A DNA stretch of 64,000 bases, from assembly GCF_900104965.1 (NCBI RefSeq), contig NZ_LT629757.1, positions 2,480,001-2,544,000 of the forward strand, in the 5' to 3' direction. The first letter of the stretch is position 1. Every line of letters starts with the position of its first letter. Position numbers and translations under genes: made by a program. This DNA comes from Nocardioides scoriae. GTDB lineage: Bacteria; Actinomycetota; Actinomycetes; Propionibacteriales; Nocardioidaceae. Of the stretch, positions 52,020 to 59,941 are shown one piece after another. The notes under the pieces were generated by a model. The model was given only the letters and a program-made list of their open reading frames with translations, was not told the DNA's origin and ran no database searches.

Positions 52020-53468
52020 TCAGGCCGCGGTCCGCTCGCGGCGGGCCGCGAGCGCGACCAGGACGGCGAGGGCCGAGATCACGCCGCCGTACACGAAGGC
52101 GGCGTGGACGCCGTTGGCCGTGGCCTCGACGAGGTCGACCCCCGCCCGGGCGTCGGAGACCTGCCGACGGGTCAGCACGGTGACGAACAGGGCGGTGCCC
52201 GCGGCGCCGGCGACCTGCTGCAGCGTGGAGACGGTCGCGCTGCCGTGGGAGTAGAGGTGCGGCGGGAGCGAGCCCAGCGCCGAGGTCAGCAGCGGGGTGA
52301 ACATCAGGGCGAGCCCGATGCTGAGCAGCACGTGGACCGCGACGACCGCACCCTGCCCGGTGGCCTGGTCGAAGGTCGTCATCAGCCACAGCGCGGCGGA
52401 GGTCGCGGCCGCGCCCGGCGCGACCAGGGGGCGCGGGCCGAAGCGGTCGAACAGCCGACCGACGACCGGGGCGAGCAGGCCCATGACGAGACCACCCGGG
52501 AGCAGCACCAGGCCGGTCTCGAGGGTGGTGAGGCCGAGCACCGACTGGAGGTAGATGGGCAGCAGGATCAGGGTGCCGAACAGCGCCATCATGCTGACCG
52601 CGATCAGCAGGGCGGCCACGGAGAACGTCCGGCTCGTGAAGGTGCGCAGGTCGAGCAGGGCGCGGTCGCGCAGGCGCAGCTGCCGGGACACGAAGGCGGC
52701 CAGCGCCGCCGCGCCGATGACCAGCGGCAGCCAGGGCGGGACGGGGCTGTGGCCGGACGCCGCCTCGCCGATGCTGCTCAGGCCGTAGACCAGGCCGCCG
52801 AAGGCGAGGGCCGAGAGCACGACGGAGGCGACGTCGAGCGACGAGCGGACCGGCTCCCCGAGGTTGCGGACCCACAGCGCGCCCAGGCCCAGCGACAGCA
52901 GCGCGATCGGCAGCACCAGCCAGAACATCCAGCGCCAGCTGAGCTGGTCGAGCACCAGCCCGGAGATGGTCGGGCCGACGGCCGGCGCCACCGAGATGAC
53001 GATCGAGATCGTGCCCATCATCCGACCGCGACGCTCGGGCTCGACGACCGTGAGGATCGTCGTCATCAGCAGCGGCATCATCAGCGCGGTGCCGACCGCC
53101 TGCACGACGCGGGCGAGCACCAGGACACCGAACGTCGGCGCCAGACCGGCCAGCGCCGTGCCGATCGAGAACGAGATCATCGCGGCCAGGAACACCTGGC
53201 GCAGCGTGAACCGCCGCAGCAGCCAGCCCGTGACCGGGATGACCACCGCCATCGTGAGCAGGAAGGCCGTGGTGAGCCACTGGGCGCTGCTCGCTGGCAC
53301 GGCGAACTCGCGCATCAGCTCGGGCAGCGCGACGCCCATGATGGTCTCGTTGAGGATCACCACGAACGCCGACCCGACGAGCAGGGCCACGAGCGGACCG
53401 ACGCGGACGTCCGGGGGGAGCGCCGGGCGGACGGGGTCCGGCGAGGTGGTCGGAACGGTGGCGGTCAC
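52020..53468 (-). CDS. DHA2-family (EmrB/QacA) multidrug MFS exporter
   Basis: A 482-residue, 14-helix exporter with the DHA2 marks ILNETIMGVALPELM (about 40-54), QWLTTAFLLTMAVVIPVTGWL, and motif C VAPAVGPTISG. It pumps toxic compounds out using the proton gradient. The GTG at 53468 follows AGGAGA. A divergent TetR gene and a TGGCAGT/ACTGCCA palindrome between them indicate drug-responsive control. Confidence 0.87.
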   Translation of the reverse strand: MTATVPTTSPDPVRPALPPDVRVGPLVALLVGSAFVVILNETIMGVALPELMREFAVPASSAQWLTTAFLLTMAVVIPVTGWLLRRFTLRQVFLAAMISFSIGTALAGLAPTFGVLVLARVVQAVGTALMMPLLMTTILTVVEPERRGRMMGTISIVISVAPAVGPTISGLVLDQLSWRWMFWLVLPIALLSLGLGALWVRNLGEPVRSSLDVASVVLSALAFGGLVYGLSSIGEAASGHSPVPPWLPLVIGAAALAAFVSRQLRLRDRALLDLRTFTSRTFSVAALLIAVSMMALFGTLILLPIYLQSVLGLTTLETGLVLLPGGLVMGLLAPVVGRLFDRFGPRPLVAPGAAATSAALWLMTTFDQATGQGAVVAVHVLLSIGLALMFTPLLTSALGSLPPHLYSHGSATVSTLQQVAGAAGTALFVTVLTRRQVSDARAGVDLVEATANGVHAAFVYGGVISALAVLVALAARRERTAA

Positions 53469-53491
53469 GTGGGTCTCCTGGCGTCGCGGGC

Positions 53492-53506
53492 TGGCAGTCA
53501 CTGCCA
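53492..53506. promoter_or_regulatory. Palindromic operator between the DHA2 exporter and TetR genes
   Basis: TGGCAGTCACTGCCA: arms TGGCAGT/ACTGCCA around a single base, 24 bp upstream of the exporter start. A related CCTGCCAGG lies 13 bp further towards the TetR gene. Confidence 0.68.
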
Positions 53507-53548
53507 ACCCGTCAGACCCTGCCAGGTATTCCCACTAGGGTCGGACTC

Positions 53549-54157
53549 GTGAGCAGCGAGCCCCTGCAGGACCGACGACGGCACCGGACCGAGCGCGAGA
53601 TCGCCGCGGCCGCCCTGGACCTGTTCGAGCAGCACGGGGTCGACGGCACCACCGTCGACGACATCGCCCGGGTCGCCGGCGTCTCCGCCCGGACGGTGTT
53701 CCGCTACGCGACCACCAAGGAGCGCGCCGCGCTGATCGCGGACCACGAGGTCGAGGCCCGGGTCGACCGCGGCCTCGACGCGCTGCGGGCCGACCACCCC
53801 CTCGTGCCGCAGCTCGAGGCGCTGTGGCGAGCCGTCCTGACGGCTCTCGGCGACGGCCGGAGCGAGTCGGGGTCCCACGCACTGCGGCTGTGGCGCCTGG
53901 CCGCGCGCGAGCCCCGGCTCCTGCTCGCGGCCATCGCCCAGGACGAGGAGCGGCTGGCCCGGTTCCAGGCCCGGCTCGCCGACCGGCTCGACCTCGACCC
54001 GCTCGCCGTCCGCGTCGTCCTCGAGTCGACCTCCGCCGTCGTCCGGGTGGCGCTGGACCGCTGGGCCTCCGACCCCGCGGCGCACGAGCTGGTGGCGACG
54101 TACGACGCTGCCTGCCGGGCCCTGGGCGACCACTCGGGCCTGCCGCTCGACCGCTAG
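53549..54157 (+). CDS. TetR-family regulator of the DHA2 exporter
   Basis: A 202-residue TetR repressor with HTH DDIARVAGVSARTVFRYATTKE (about 38-59) and a MftR-like C-terminal domain. Divergent from the exporter, with a shared palindrome, so it is the probable repressor. TAGGGT at 53536-53541 lies seven bases before the GTG, a leaderless arrangement. The stop overlaps the VanZ gene end by four bases in convergent orientation. Confidence 0.87.
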   Translation: MSSEPLQDRRRHRTEREIAAAALDLFEQHGVDGTTVDDIARVAGVSARTVFRYATTKERAALIADHEVEARVDRGLDALRADHPLVPQLEALWRAVLTALGDGRSESGSHALRLWRLAAREPRLLLAAIAQDEERLARFQARLADRLDLDPLAVRVVLESTSAVVRVALDRWASDPAAHELVATYDAACRALGDHSGLPLDR

Positions 54158-54648
54158 CGCAGCCCTGCCAGAGGCCCCCGCCGACGGGCGAGCCGGAGCG
54201 CGACCACCCCCAGCAGCACGCCGGTCGTGACGCCGATCGTGTTGCAGAGCCAGTCGTCGGTCGAGCACGACCGCCCGATGGCCGGCACCAGCGCCTGGAC
54301 GGTCTCGATCAGCGCGCTGAGCAGGCTCGCGACCACCAGCACCAGGACGGGACGCCGGGTCGCCACCGAGGCGAGGAGCGCCGGCGCCACGAAGAGCACG
54401 ACGTTGGCCGCGAGCTCGACGCGTCCGACGGTCGGCAGCGTCCACGCGACCTCGCACCGCTGGAAGGCCCTCCGGTCGGTCGGGAGCATCGTGAGGACGA
54501 GCACCGGGAGCGTCCCGAGACCCGTCAGCAGCCACGCCGTGCCCGGCCGGTCCGCCACGGCCCGGCCCACGAGCGGACCACAGACGACGAGCAGGGCGAG
54601 CGCCGTCGGCGAGAGCCACGGATGTTCGACGAGGACGGTCGTGATCAC
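54154..54648 (-). CDS. VanZ-family membrane protein
   Basis: A 164-residue membrane protein with four or five hydrophobic segments and the VanZ pattern: LTMLPTDRRAF, then RVELAANVVLFVAPALL and SLLSALIETVQALVP with a late CSTDDWLCNTIG. VanZ-like proteins can lower teicoplanin sensitivity, but most members have no known role. The GTG start is nine bases after the stop of the NTF2-like gene, so both may share a transcript. Confidence 0.83.
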   Translation of the reverse strand: MITTVLVEHPWLSPTALALLVVCGPLVGRAVADRPGTAWLLTGLGTLPVLVLTMLPTDRRAFQRCEVAWTLPTVGRVELAANVVLFVAPALLASVATRRPVLVLVVASLLSALIETVQALVPAIGRSCSTDDWLCNTIGVTTGVLLGVVALRLARRRGPLAGLR

Positions 54649-54657
54649 GCGCGAAGG

Positions 54658-55212
54658 CTACGAGAGCCCGACGGGGTGGGTGACCTCGAGCAGCTCCCTC
54701 ACCCGGTGCGCCTCGTCGTCACGGCCGCTCCGGTGGGCGGCGAGCGCCCACTTCCGGTACATCGAGCAGTACGCCTCGGGGCTGTGCACGACGTCGAGCC
54801 GCGACCACAGCCCGTCGGCGCCGAGGCGCAGCACGCTCGTGGCCAGGGCCTGGTGCTGAGAGCCGTCCCCGGGGTCTCGGGCGACGTGGCGCATCTCCTG
54901 CACCACCAGGCGCCGACGCAGGTCGAGCGCGTGCCACAGGATGTCGGTGCGCTCGATCAGCGATCCCGGCAGCGTGGTCGCCTCCGTCAGGATCATCGCC
55001 CTGATCGCCTCCCGACCGCGCACGTCCGGAAAACCGGAACGGTGGAAGATCGCGTCCTGGTCGAAGAGGTCGGCGTACGACCCCCAGGCACCCGAACGCG
55101 TGATCCAGGCAACCTCGTCCAGGTAACGCCGATAGACCTCGGCCAGCTCGTGGATCACCCGGTGATCAGAACACCCGAGCCGGTTCCGCGCCAGACCCGG
55201 CGGGGTGAGCAC
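54658..55212 (-). CDS. NTF2/SnoaL-like protein
   Basis: A protein of up to 184 residues with a SnoaL-like alpha+beta barrel: HELAEVYRRYLDEVAW, then DLFDQDAIFHRSGFPDVRGREAI. Members are cyclases, dehydratases or isomerases of small ring compounds, or ligand-binding proteins. The GTG at 55212 is four bases after the XRE-gene stop, which suggests coupling; a GTG at 55158 begins nearer the conserved domain. Confidence 0.7.
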   Translation of the reverse strand: MLTPPGLARNRLGCSDHRVIHELAEVYRRYLDEVAWITRSGAWGSYADLFDQDAIFHRSGFPDVRGREAIRAMILTEATTLPGSLIERTDILWHALDLRRRLVVQEMRHVARDPGDGSQHQALATSVLRLGADGLWSRLDVVHSPEAYCSMYRKWALAAHRSGRDDEAHRVRELLEVTHPVGLS

Positions 55213-55216
55213 GCGG

Positions 55217-56104
55217 TCACGTGAGGTCCTGGGCGTTGGACTCCACCGCGGGGACCTCCGCGGCCCACGAGGCGAGCAGGCGCAGCCGCTCGGCCGAGGG
55301 TGACCCCGGCTCGGCGGTGTAGATCAGGGCGATGTGGCCGGGCTCGGCGGTGACGGCGAACTCCTCGTAGGCCAGGGTGAGCTCGCCGACGACGGGGTGG
55401 TGGAAGCGCTTGGTGCCGGCGCCGTGGTCGCGCACGTCGTGGGCGGCCCACAGCCGACGGAACGTCTCGCTCTGCGTCGACAGCTCGCCGACGAGCTCCT
55501 GCAGACCCCGGTCGTGCGGATCGCGACCGGCCTCGGCGCGCATGATGCCGACGCACATCTCAGCGAACCGGTCCCAGTCCGGGTAGAAGTCGCGGGAGGC
55601 GGGATCGAGGAACTGGAAGCGGGCCAGGTTCGGCGTACGCCCTCCGTCGCCGATGACGGGTGAGTAGAAGGCTCGGCCCAGGGCGTTGGTGGCCAGCAGG
55701 TTCTGACGCGGGTCGCGCACGAACGCGACGCCGTCGGTGATGGCGTCCAGGGCCCACAGCAGGCTGGGCCGCGCGGCCGACCTCGCCCCGCTCCGGCGCC
55801 GGGGTCGTCCCGAGGTGGGGATGCCGTCGGCGGCCCGTGCCAGGTCGAACAGGTGGGCACGCTCGGTGTCGTCCAGGCGCAGCGCCCGCGCCAGGGCGTC
55901 GAGCACGGGCGTCGACGCGCCCGCGACGTGACCGCGCTCGAGCCGGGCGTAGTACTCCACGCTCAGCCCCGCGATGGTCGCCACCTCGCTCCGACGCAGC
56001 CCCGCGACACGACGGGTCCCGATGTCGGGCAGGCCCACGTCGTCCGGCGTCAGCCGAGCACGCCGGGAGGTCAGGAACTCACGAACCTCGTGACGGTTGT
56101 CCAC
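55217..56104 (-). CDS. XRE-family regulator with MmyB-like ligand domain
   Basis: A 295-residue regulator. The N-terminal HTH is RRSEVATIAGLSVEYYARLERG (about 37-58), followed by the MmyB-like domain (LLATNALGRAFYSPVI; NLARFQFLDPASRDFYPDW) that binds fatty-acid-like ligands in solved members. Divergent from the MFS-lipoprotein-dehydrogenase-cupin genes, which it may control. TACGCT lies six bases before the GTG, a leaderless start. Confidence 0.86.
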   Translation of the reverse strand: MDNRHEVREFLTSRRARLTPDDVGLPDIGTRRVAGLRRSEVATIAGLSVEYYARLERGHVAGASTPVLDALARALRLDDTERAHLFDLARAADGIPTSGRPRRRSGARSAARPSLLWALDAITDGVAFVRDPRQNLLATNALGRAFYSPVIGDGGRTPNLARFQFLDPASRDFYPDWDRFAEMCVGIMRAEAGRDPHDRGLQELVGELSTQSETFRRLWAAHDVRDHGAGTKRFHHPVVGELTLAYEEFAVTAEPGHIALIYTAEPGSPSAERLRLLASWAAEVPAVESNAQDLT

Positions 56105-56220
56105 CGGACGAGCGTAGGTCGCAGCGAGGATCCCTGCCGAGGGGCGAGGGGTGCCCTGTCAGTACACCGCACGAGCGGGACTCCCACACGAGCGCGGCAG
56201 CGGGTCTAGTGGAGGACGAG

Positions 56221-57489
56221 ATGACCACCACGACCACGCCCCCACCCGAAGCTCGCCGGACCGGTCCCGACCGCGGGGACGGCCGATCCGAGGCGGCGAC
56301 GCGCGGCGACCGTGCGGCGCACGTGCCGCTCGGCGTCCTGGTCAGCGTGACGGCGCTGACGATGATCGCCCCGCTCGCCACGGACATGTACGTCCCCGCC
56401 TTCCCCCTGGTGGTGCAGGACCTGGGGACCACGGCCACCTCCCTCCAGCTCACGTTGACGACCTACTTCGTCGGCATGGCTCTCGGGCAGCTGCTGGGCG
56501 GCCCGCTGTCCGACCAGCTGGGTCGCCGCCGCCCCCTGTTGTCCGCCCTCGCGCTGATGGTGGTGGCCTCGCTCGGGTGCGCGGTGAGCCCGACCGTGGC
56601 CGCGCTGACGGCGGCCCGGTTCGTGCAGGGTCTCGCGGGTGGCTGGGCCATGGTGATCGCCCGCTCGGTCGTGGTCGACCTCGCCTCCGGCCCCACGCTG
56701 GTGCGCTCGCTGAACCTCGTGCAGGGCGTGGCTGGGGTCGCTCCCGTCCTCGGGCCGCTGCTCGGCGCCGCCCTGCTCGAGCACTCGGGCTGGCGCACGT
56801 CCTTCTGGCTGCTGGTGGCCTGGAGCGCGGTCATGATCGTCGTGGTTCGCCTCGTGCTGCCCGAGACCCTCCCGACGAGGCACCGCAGCAGTGGTGGTCT
56901 CCGCCACCTCCGCGACGCGGGTGCTCGCGTCCTGCGGACCAGACGCTTCACCGCACACCTCGTGGTGATGTCGCTGTCGATGGGCGTGGTCTTCGCCTAC
57001 GTCGCTGCGTCGGCATTCGTGCTGCAGTCCATGAACGGGTTGACCCCGACGCAGTACTCCCTCGTCTTCGCCGCCAACGCCGTGGGCCTGATGGCCGCCA
57101 CGCTGGTCTCGGCCCGCCTGGCCGGCCGGGTCCCCACGACGCTCGTCGTCGCCGTCGGTCTGGCTGCCACCGGTGCGGCCGGCGTGCTCCTCCTCGTCGG
57201 CGCCGCGTGGTTCGACATGCCCCTGTGGGCCGCCCTGCCGGGCTTCTTCGTGCTGATGACCGCCCAGGGACTCATCGGCCCCAACGCCGGCGCCCTCGCG
57301 TCGGGGGCCGTCCCCGACGACCCCGGCACCGGCTCGGCACTGCTCGGCTTCGTGCAGTGGTCCACCGCCGGCCTGGTAGCTCCCGTCGCCGGGGCGGGTG
57401 GCGCCGCCACAGCCGTCCCCATGGCGCTGATGGTCCTCGCGATGGTCCTCGTGTCCGCGGCCGCCCTCCGTTCCGCAACCCGACCCTGA
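56221..57489 (+). CDS. Bcr/CflA-type MFS efflux protein
   Basis: A 422-residue, 12-helix exporter of the Bcr/CflA group: MIAPLATDMYVPAFP (about 47-61), GPLSDQLGRRRPLL and GVAPVLGPLLGAALL (motif C). The first 40 residues are a polar, Thr/Pro/Arg-rich tail. The ATG follows GGAGGA at a good distance. First gene of a probable four-gene run with a lipoprotein, a dehydrogenase and a cupin; divergent from the XRE regulator. Confidence 0.86.
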   Translation: MTTTTTPPPEARRTGPDRGDGRSEAATRGDRAAHVPLGVLVSVTALTMIAPLATDMYVPAFPLVVQDLGTTATSLQLTLTTYFVGMALGQLLGGPLSDQLGRRRPLLSALALMVVASLGCAVSPTVAALTAARFVQGLAGGWAMVIARSVVVDLASGPTLVRSLNLVQGVAGVAPVLGPLLGAALLEHSGWRTSFWLLVAWSAVMIVVVRLVLPETLPTRHRSSGGLRHLRDAGARVLRTRRFTAHLVVMSLSMGVVFAYVAASAFVLQSMNGLTPTQYSLVFAANAVGLMAATLVSARLAGRVPTTLVVAVGLAATGAAGVLLLVGAAWFDMPLWAALPGFFVLMTAQGLIGPNAGALASGAVPDDPGTGSALLGFVQWSTAGLVAPVAGAGGAATAVPMALMVLAMVLVSAAALRSATRP

Positions 57490-57515
57490 CCCCGCGTCAC
57501 GCCACAGAGAGCACC

Positions 57516-58076
57516 GTGAAGCCCATGTCCTTCCTGCCCGCACCACGCGCCTCGATGACGATCCTGCTGCTCGCCCTCGTGCTCAGCGCCTGTGGTGCCG
57601 ACGAGTCGCCATCCGGGTCCGCGCGGCCCTCCTCGACAGCTTCGTCCGCCTCGGACCCGGCCCCCACCCAGACCCCGACGGAGACCACGCCGGCCAGCCC
57701 CACCGATGGTCAGGAGGACCAGGTGCAGCTCGAGATCACGATCGGCGACCAGCAGTTCACCGCCGACCTGCACGACAGCGCCGCCAGCCGCGACCTGCTC
57801 GCGCAGCTGCCGGTGACGCTGGAGATGCGCGACCACGGAGGCGTCGAGAAGACCGGCCGCCTCCCCTCGCGCCTGTCCCTGGACGGCCAGCCCTCCGGGG
57901 CCGACCCGGGCGTCGGTGACATCGGCTACTACGCGCCGGGCAACGACCTCGTCCTCTACCACGGCGACCAGTCCTACTACGAGGGCATCGTCGTGCTCGG
58001 CCGGCTGCAGGGCGACGCCGCCGAGCGCATCGCCGGCCTCGACGGCACCGTCCGAGCGCAGGTCGAAGCACGCTGA
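57516..58076 (+). CDS. Cyclophilin-like-fold lipoprotein
   Basis: A 186-residue lipoprotein. Signal sequence with lipobox LVLSACG, a Ser/Thr/Pro-rich linker (about 25-70), then a small beta-barrel domain of the cyclophilin-like family (EITIGDQQFTADLHDSAASRDLL; GDIGYYAPGNDLVLYHGDQ). Similar cytoplasmic or exported proteins appear next to oxidoreductases, without an assigned reaction. GTG 57516 and ATG 57525 both fit the signal peptide. Confidence 0.8.
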   Translation: MKPMSFLPAPRASMTILLLALVLSACGADESPSGSARPSSTASSASDPAPTQTPTETTPASPTDGQEDQVQLEITIGDQQFTADLHDSAASRDLLAQLPVTLEMRDHGGVEKTGRLPSRLSLDGQPSGADPGVGDIGYYAPGNDLVLYHGDQSYYEGIVVLGRLQGDAAERIAGLDGTVRAQVEAR

Positions 58077-58141
58077 CCCACCACCCCGCCCTGGCAGACC
58101 TCACCGAACACGAGCCACCCCACCACACCGAAGGAACCACG

Positions 58142-59188
58142 ATGCGAGCAGCAATCTTCAACGGCCCCGGCAAGATCGACCTCGAGGACCGCCCCATGCC
58201 GACCGTGCAGGACCCGACCGACGCCGTCGTACGTGTCGTCCTGGCATGTGTGTGCGGGTCCGACCTGTGGTGGTACCGCGGCATCTCCGACCTCGCGCAC
58301 GGCACCATCGGTCACGAGTTCATCGGCGTCGTCGACGAGGTCGGTGACGCCGTCCAGGACCTGGCGGTCGGTGACTTCGTCATCGCCCCGTTCTCCTGGA
58401 GCGACGGCACCTGCCGCAACTGCCAGGCCGGTTTCCACACCGCCTGCGACCACGGCGGCTTCTTCGGCCAGGGCGGGCAGGACGACGGCGGCCAGGCGGA
58501 GTACGTCCGCGTCCCCCAGGCCGCCGGCACCCTGGTCAAGGTGCCCGGTGACGACCTCTCCGACGACGTGATGGCCGACCTGCTCGCCCTGACCGACGTC
58601 ATGAGCACCGGATACCACGCCGCCGTCAGCGCCGGCGTGACCGAGGGGATGACCGTCGCCGTCGTCGGCGACGGTGCGGTGGGCCTGTCCGGCACCCTGT
58701 CGGCCACGCTCCTCGGAGCCGCCCGCGTCATCGTCCTCGGCAGCACCCACGAGGACCGCCACGCGCTGGCCCGCGAGTGGGGCGCCGACGAGATCATCAC
58801 GGTCCGCGGGAGCGAGGCCGTGGCGGCCCTCAAGGACCTCACCGACGGCAACGGCGCCGACGCCGTCCTCGAGTGCGTCGGCACCAAGGACTCCACCGAG
58901 ACCTGCTTCGCGATCGCCGCCGCCGGCGCGATCGTGGGTCGCGTCGGAGTGCCGCACGACGTCAGCATCGATGGCGAGGCCACCTTCTTCCGCAACGTCG
59001 GCATGCGCGGCGGCCCCGCCCCCGCCCGCCACTACCAGCCCCAGCTCGTGCAGGCCGTCCTCGACGGCGAGATCCACCCCGGCAAGGTCTTCGACCTCGT
59101 CACCGACCTCGACCACATCGCGGACGCCTACGCCGCCATGGACGAGCGCCGGGCCATCAAGGCACTCATCAAGATCAGCGAACGCTGA
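58142..59188 (+). CDS. Zinc-dependent alcohol dehydrogenase (MDR family)
   Basis: A 348-residue medium-chain dehydrogenase. Catalytic zinc residues: Cys in VCGSDLWWYRG (about 38) and the GHEFIG Glu/His. The structural zinc lobe is CRNCQAGFHTAC, missing the fourth usual cysteine spacing. NAD(P) loop GDGAVG. This AdhP/FdhA-like type is common in stress-induced actinobacterial clusters. GAAGGAACC precedes the ATG. The substrate is unknown. Confidence 0.85.
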   Translation: MRAAIFNGPGKIDLEDRPMPTVQDPTDAVVRVVLACVCGSDLWWYRGISDLAHGTIGHEFIGVVDEVGDAVQDLAVGDFVIAPFSWSDGTCRNCQAGFHTACDHGGFFGQGGQDDGGQAEYVRVPQAAGTLVKVPGDDLSDDVMADLLALTDVMSTGYHAAVSAGVTEGMTVAVVGDGAVGLSGTLSATLLGAARVIVLGSTHEDRHALAREWGADEIITVRGSEAVAALKDLTDGNGADAVLECVGTKDSTETCFAIAAAGAIVGRVGVPHDVSIDGEATFFRNVGMRGGPAPARHYQPQLVQAVLDGEIHPGKVFDLVTDLDHIADAYAAMDERRAIKALIKISER

Positions 59189-59202
59189 GAGGAGCACCAC
59201 CC

Positions 59203-59598
59203 ACGAAGTTCACCCAGAGCGGCGGTCAGTCCGGCTCCGGCCCGAAGGACTGGTTCACCGGCGCCGTCGTCATCGACGGCATCCGCAACCCTGACGACCA
59301 GTCGGCCGTCGGCTGCGCCCACGTCCGGTTCACCCCCGGCGCCCGCACCGCGTGGCACACCCACCCCCGAGGCCAGACCCTCTACGTCACCGACGGCATC
59401 GGTCTCGTCGCCACCCGCGACGGCGGCGTCCAAGAGATCCGACCCGGCGACGTCGTCTACGTCGAGCCCGGCGAGGAGCACTGGCACGGCGCCACCCGCG
59501 ACCGGTTCATGGCCCACGTCGCCATCCAGGAGGCCGACGAGCGGGGCGAGGTCGTCACCTGGCTCGACCACGTCACCGACGACGAGTACGCCGGCTGA
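59203..59598 (+). CDS. Cupin protein without a standard start codon
   Basis: A 131-residue cupin related to (R)-mandelonitrile-lyase-like small cupins: KDWFTGAVVIDG, RTAWHTHPRGQTLYVTDG, PGEEHWHGA, with the metal histidines intact. In that family the protein normally begins Met-Lys-Phe; here the codon ahead of AAG-TTC is ACG, not ATG, and a GAGGAG site lies eight bases before it. No ATG, GTG or TTG is in frame between the dehydrogenase stop and the domain. Either ACG is used as the start or the start codon was lost. Confidence 0.72.
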   Translation, partial: TKFTQSGGQSGSGPKDWFTGAVVIDGIRNPDDQSAVGCAHVRFTPGARTAWHTHPRGQTLYVTDGIGLVATRDGGVQEIRPGDVVYVEPGEEHWHGATRDRFMAHVAIQEADERGEVVTWLDHVTDDEYAG

Positions 59599-59664
59599 CG
59601 ACCGTGCCTCGTCGCCGGCCACGGCCCGCCCGTCGGGGGAGCGACCCGGACGGACGACGAGAGG

Positions 59665-59710
59665 TGGAGCCGCCTGTCGGAATCGAACCGACGACCTTCT
59701 CATTACGAGT
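59665..59710 (-). other. 3' fragment of tRNA-Thr(CGT), probable attachment site
   Basis: On the minus strand these 46 bases read from the anticodon loop (ACTCGTAATGAGA) through the variable region, T arm (GGTTCGATTCC) and acceptor 3' strand, ending in CGGCTCCA. They match the 3' half of a tRNA-Thr with anticodon CGT. Upstream, where the D arm and 5' acceptor should be, the match stops abruptly. Tyrosine recombinases often leave just such a 3' half as attL or attR. Confidence 0.85.
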
Positions 59711-59818
59711 TACTTGTCTCGTCGGACCTGGTCAGCACCCCGCGCCACCGCTCTGACCTGCGCTTATCGGACTTCGGGACACGCGTCGCTACGCATTACT
59801 ACGCACCCCCACGCGTCG

Positions 59819-59840
59819 TTTGTTGGGAGTTTGTTGGGAG
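59819..59840. repeat. Tandem 11-bp direct repeat
   Basis: TTTGTTGGGAG occurs twice in a row. It lies about 110 bp from the tRNA fragment. Short direct repeats at that distance from an attachment core can be arm-type integrase sites; no integrase gene is in the window to test this. Confidence 0.6.
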
Positions 59841-59941
59841 TGCAGACATTCCTGCGGCCTCGACGCACTGAGTGACGGGCCGCGGCGGTCGAACCGGCAC
59901 GTGTGCACATGGCAGATGGGCGGCTCATGGAGGATCGGGTC

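Larger units (their letters stand above)
59599..59941. other. Element-junction region with tRNA fragment and repeats
   Basis: No protein gene. It holds the tRNA-Thr 3' fragment (59665-59710) and a tandem repeat (59819-59840), listed separately. Between them the sequence is more AT-rich and contains several ACGC-type short repeats (TACGCATTACTACGCACC). It looks like the edge of an integrated element rather than an ordinary promoter region. Confidence 0.6.
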
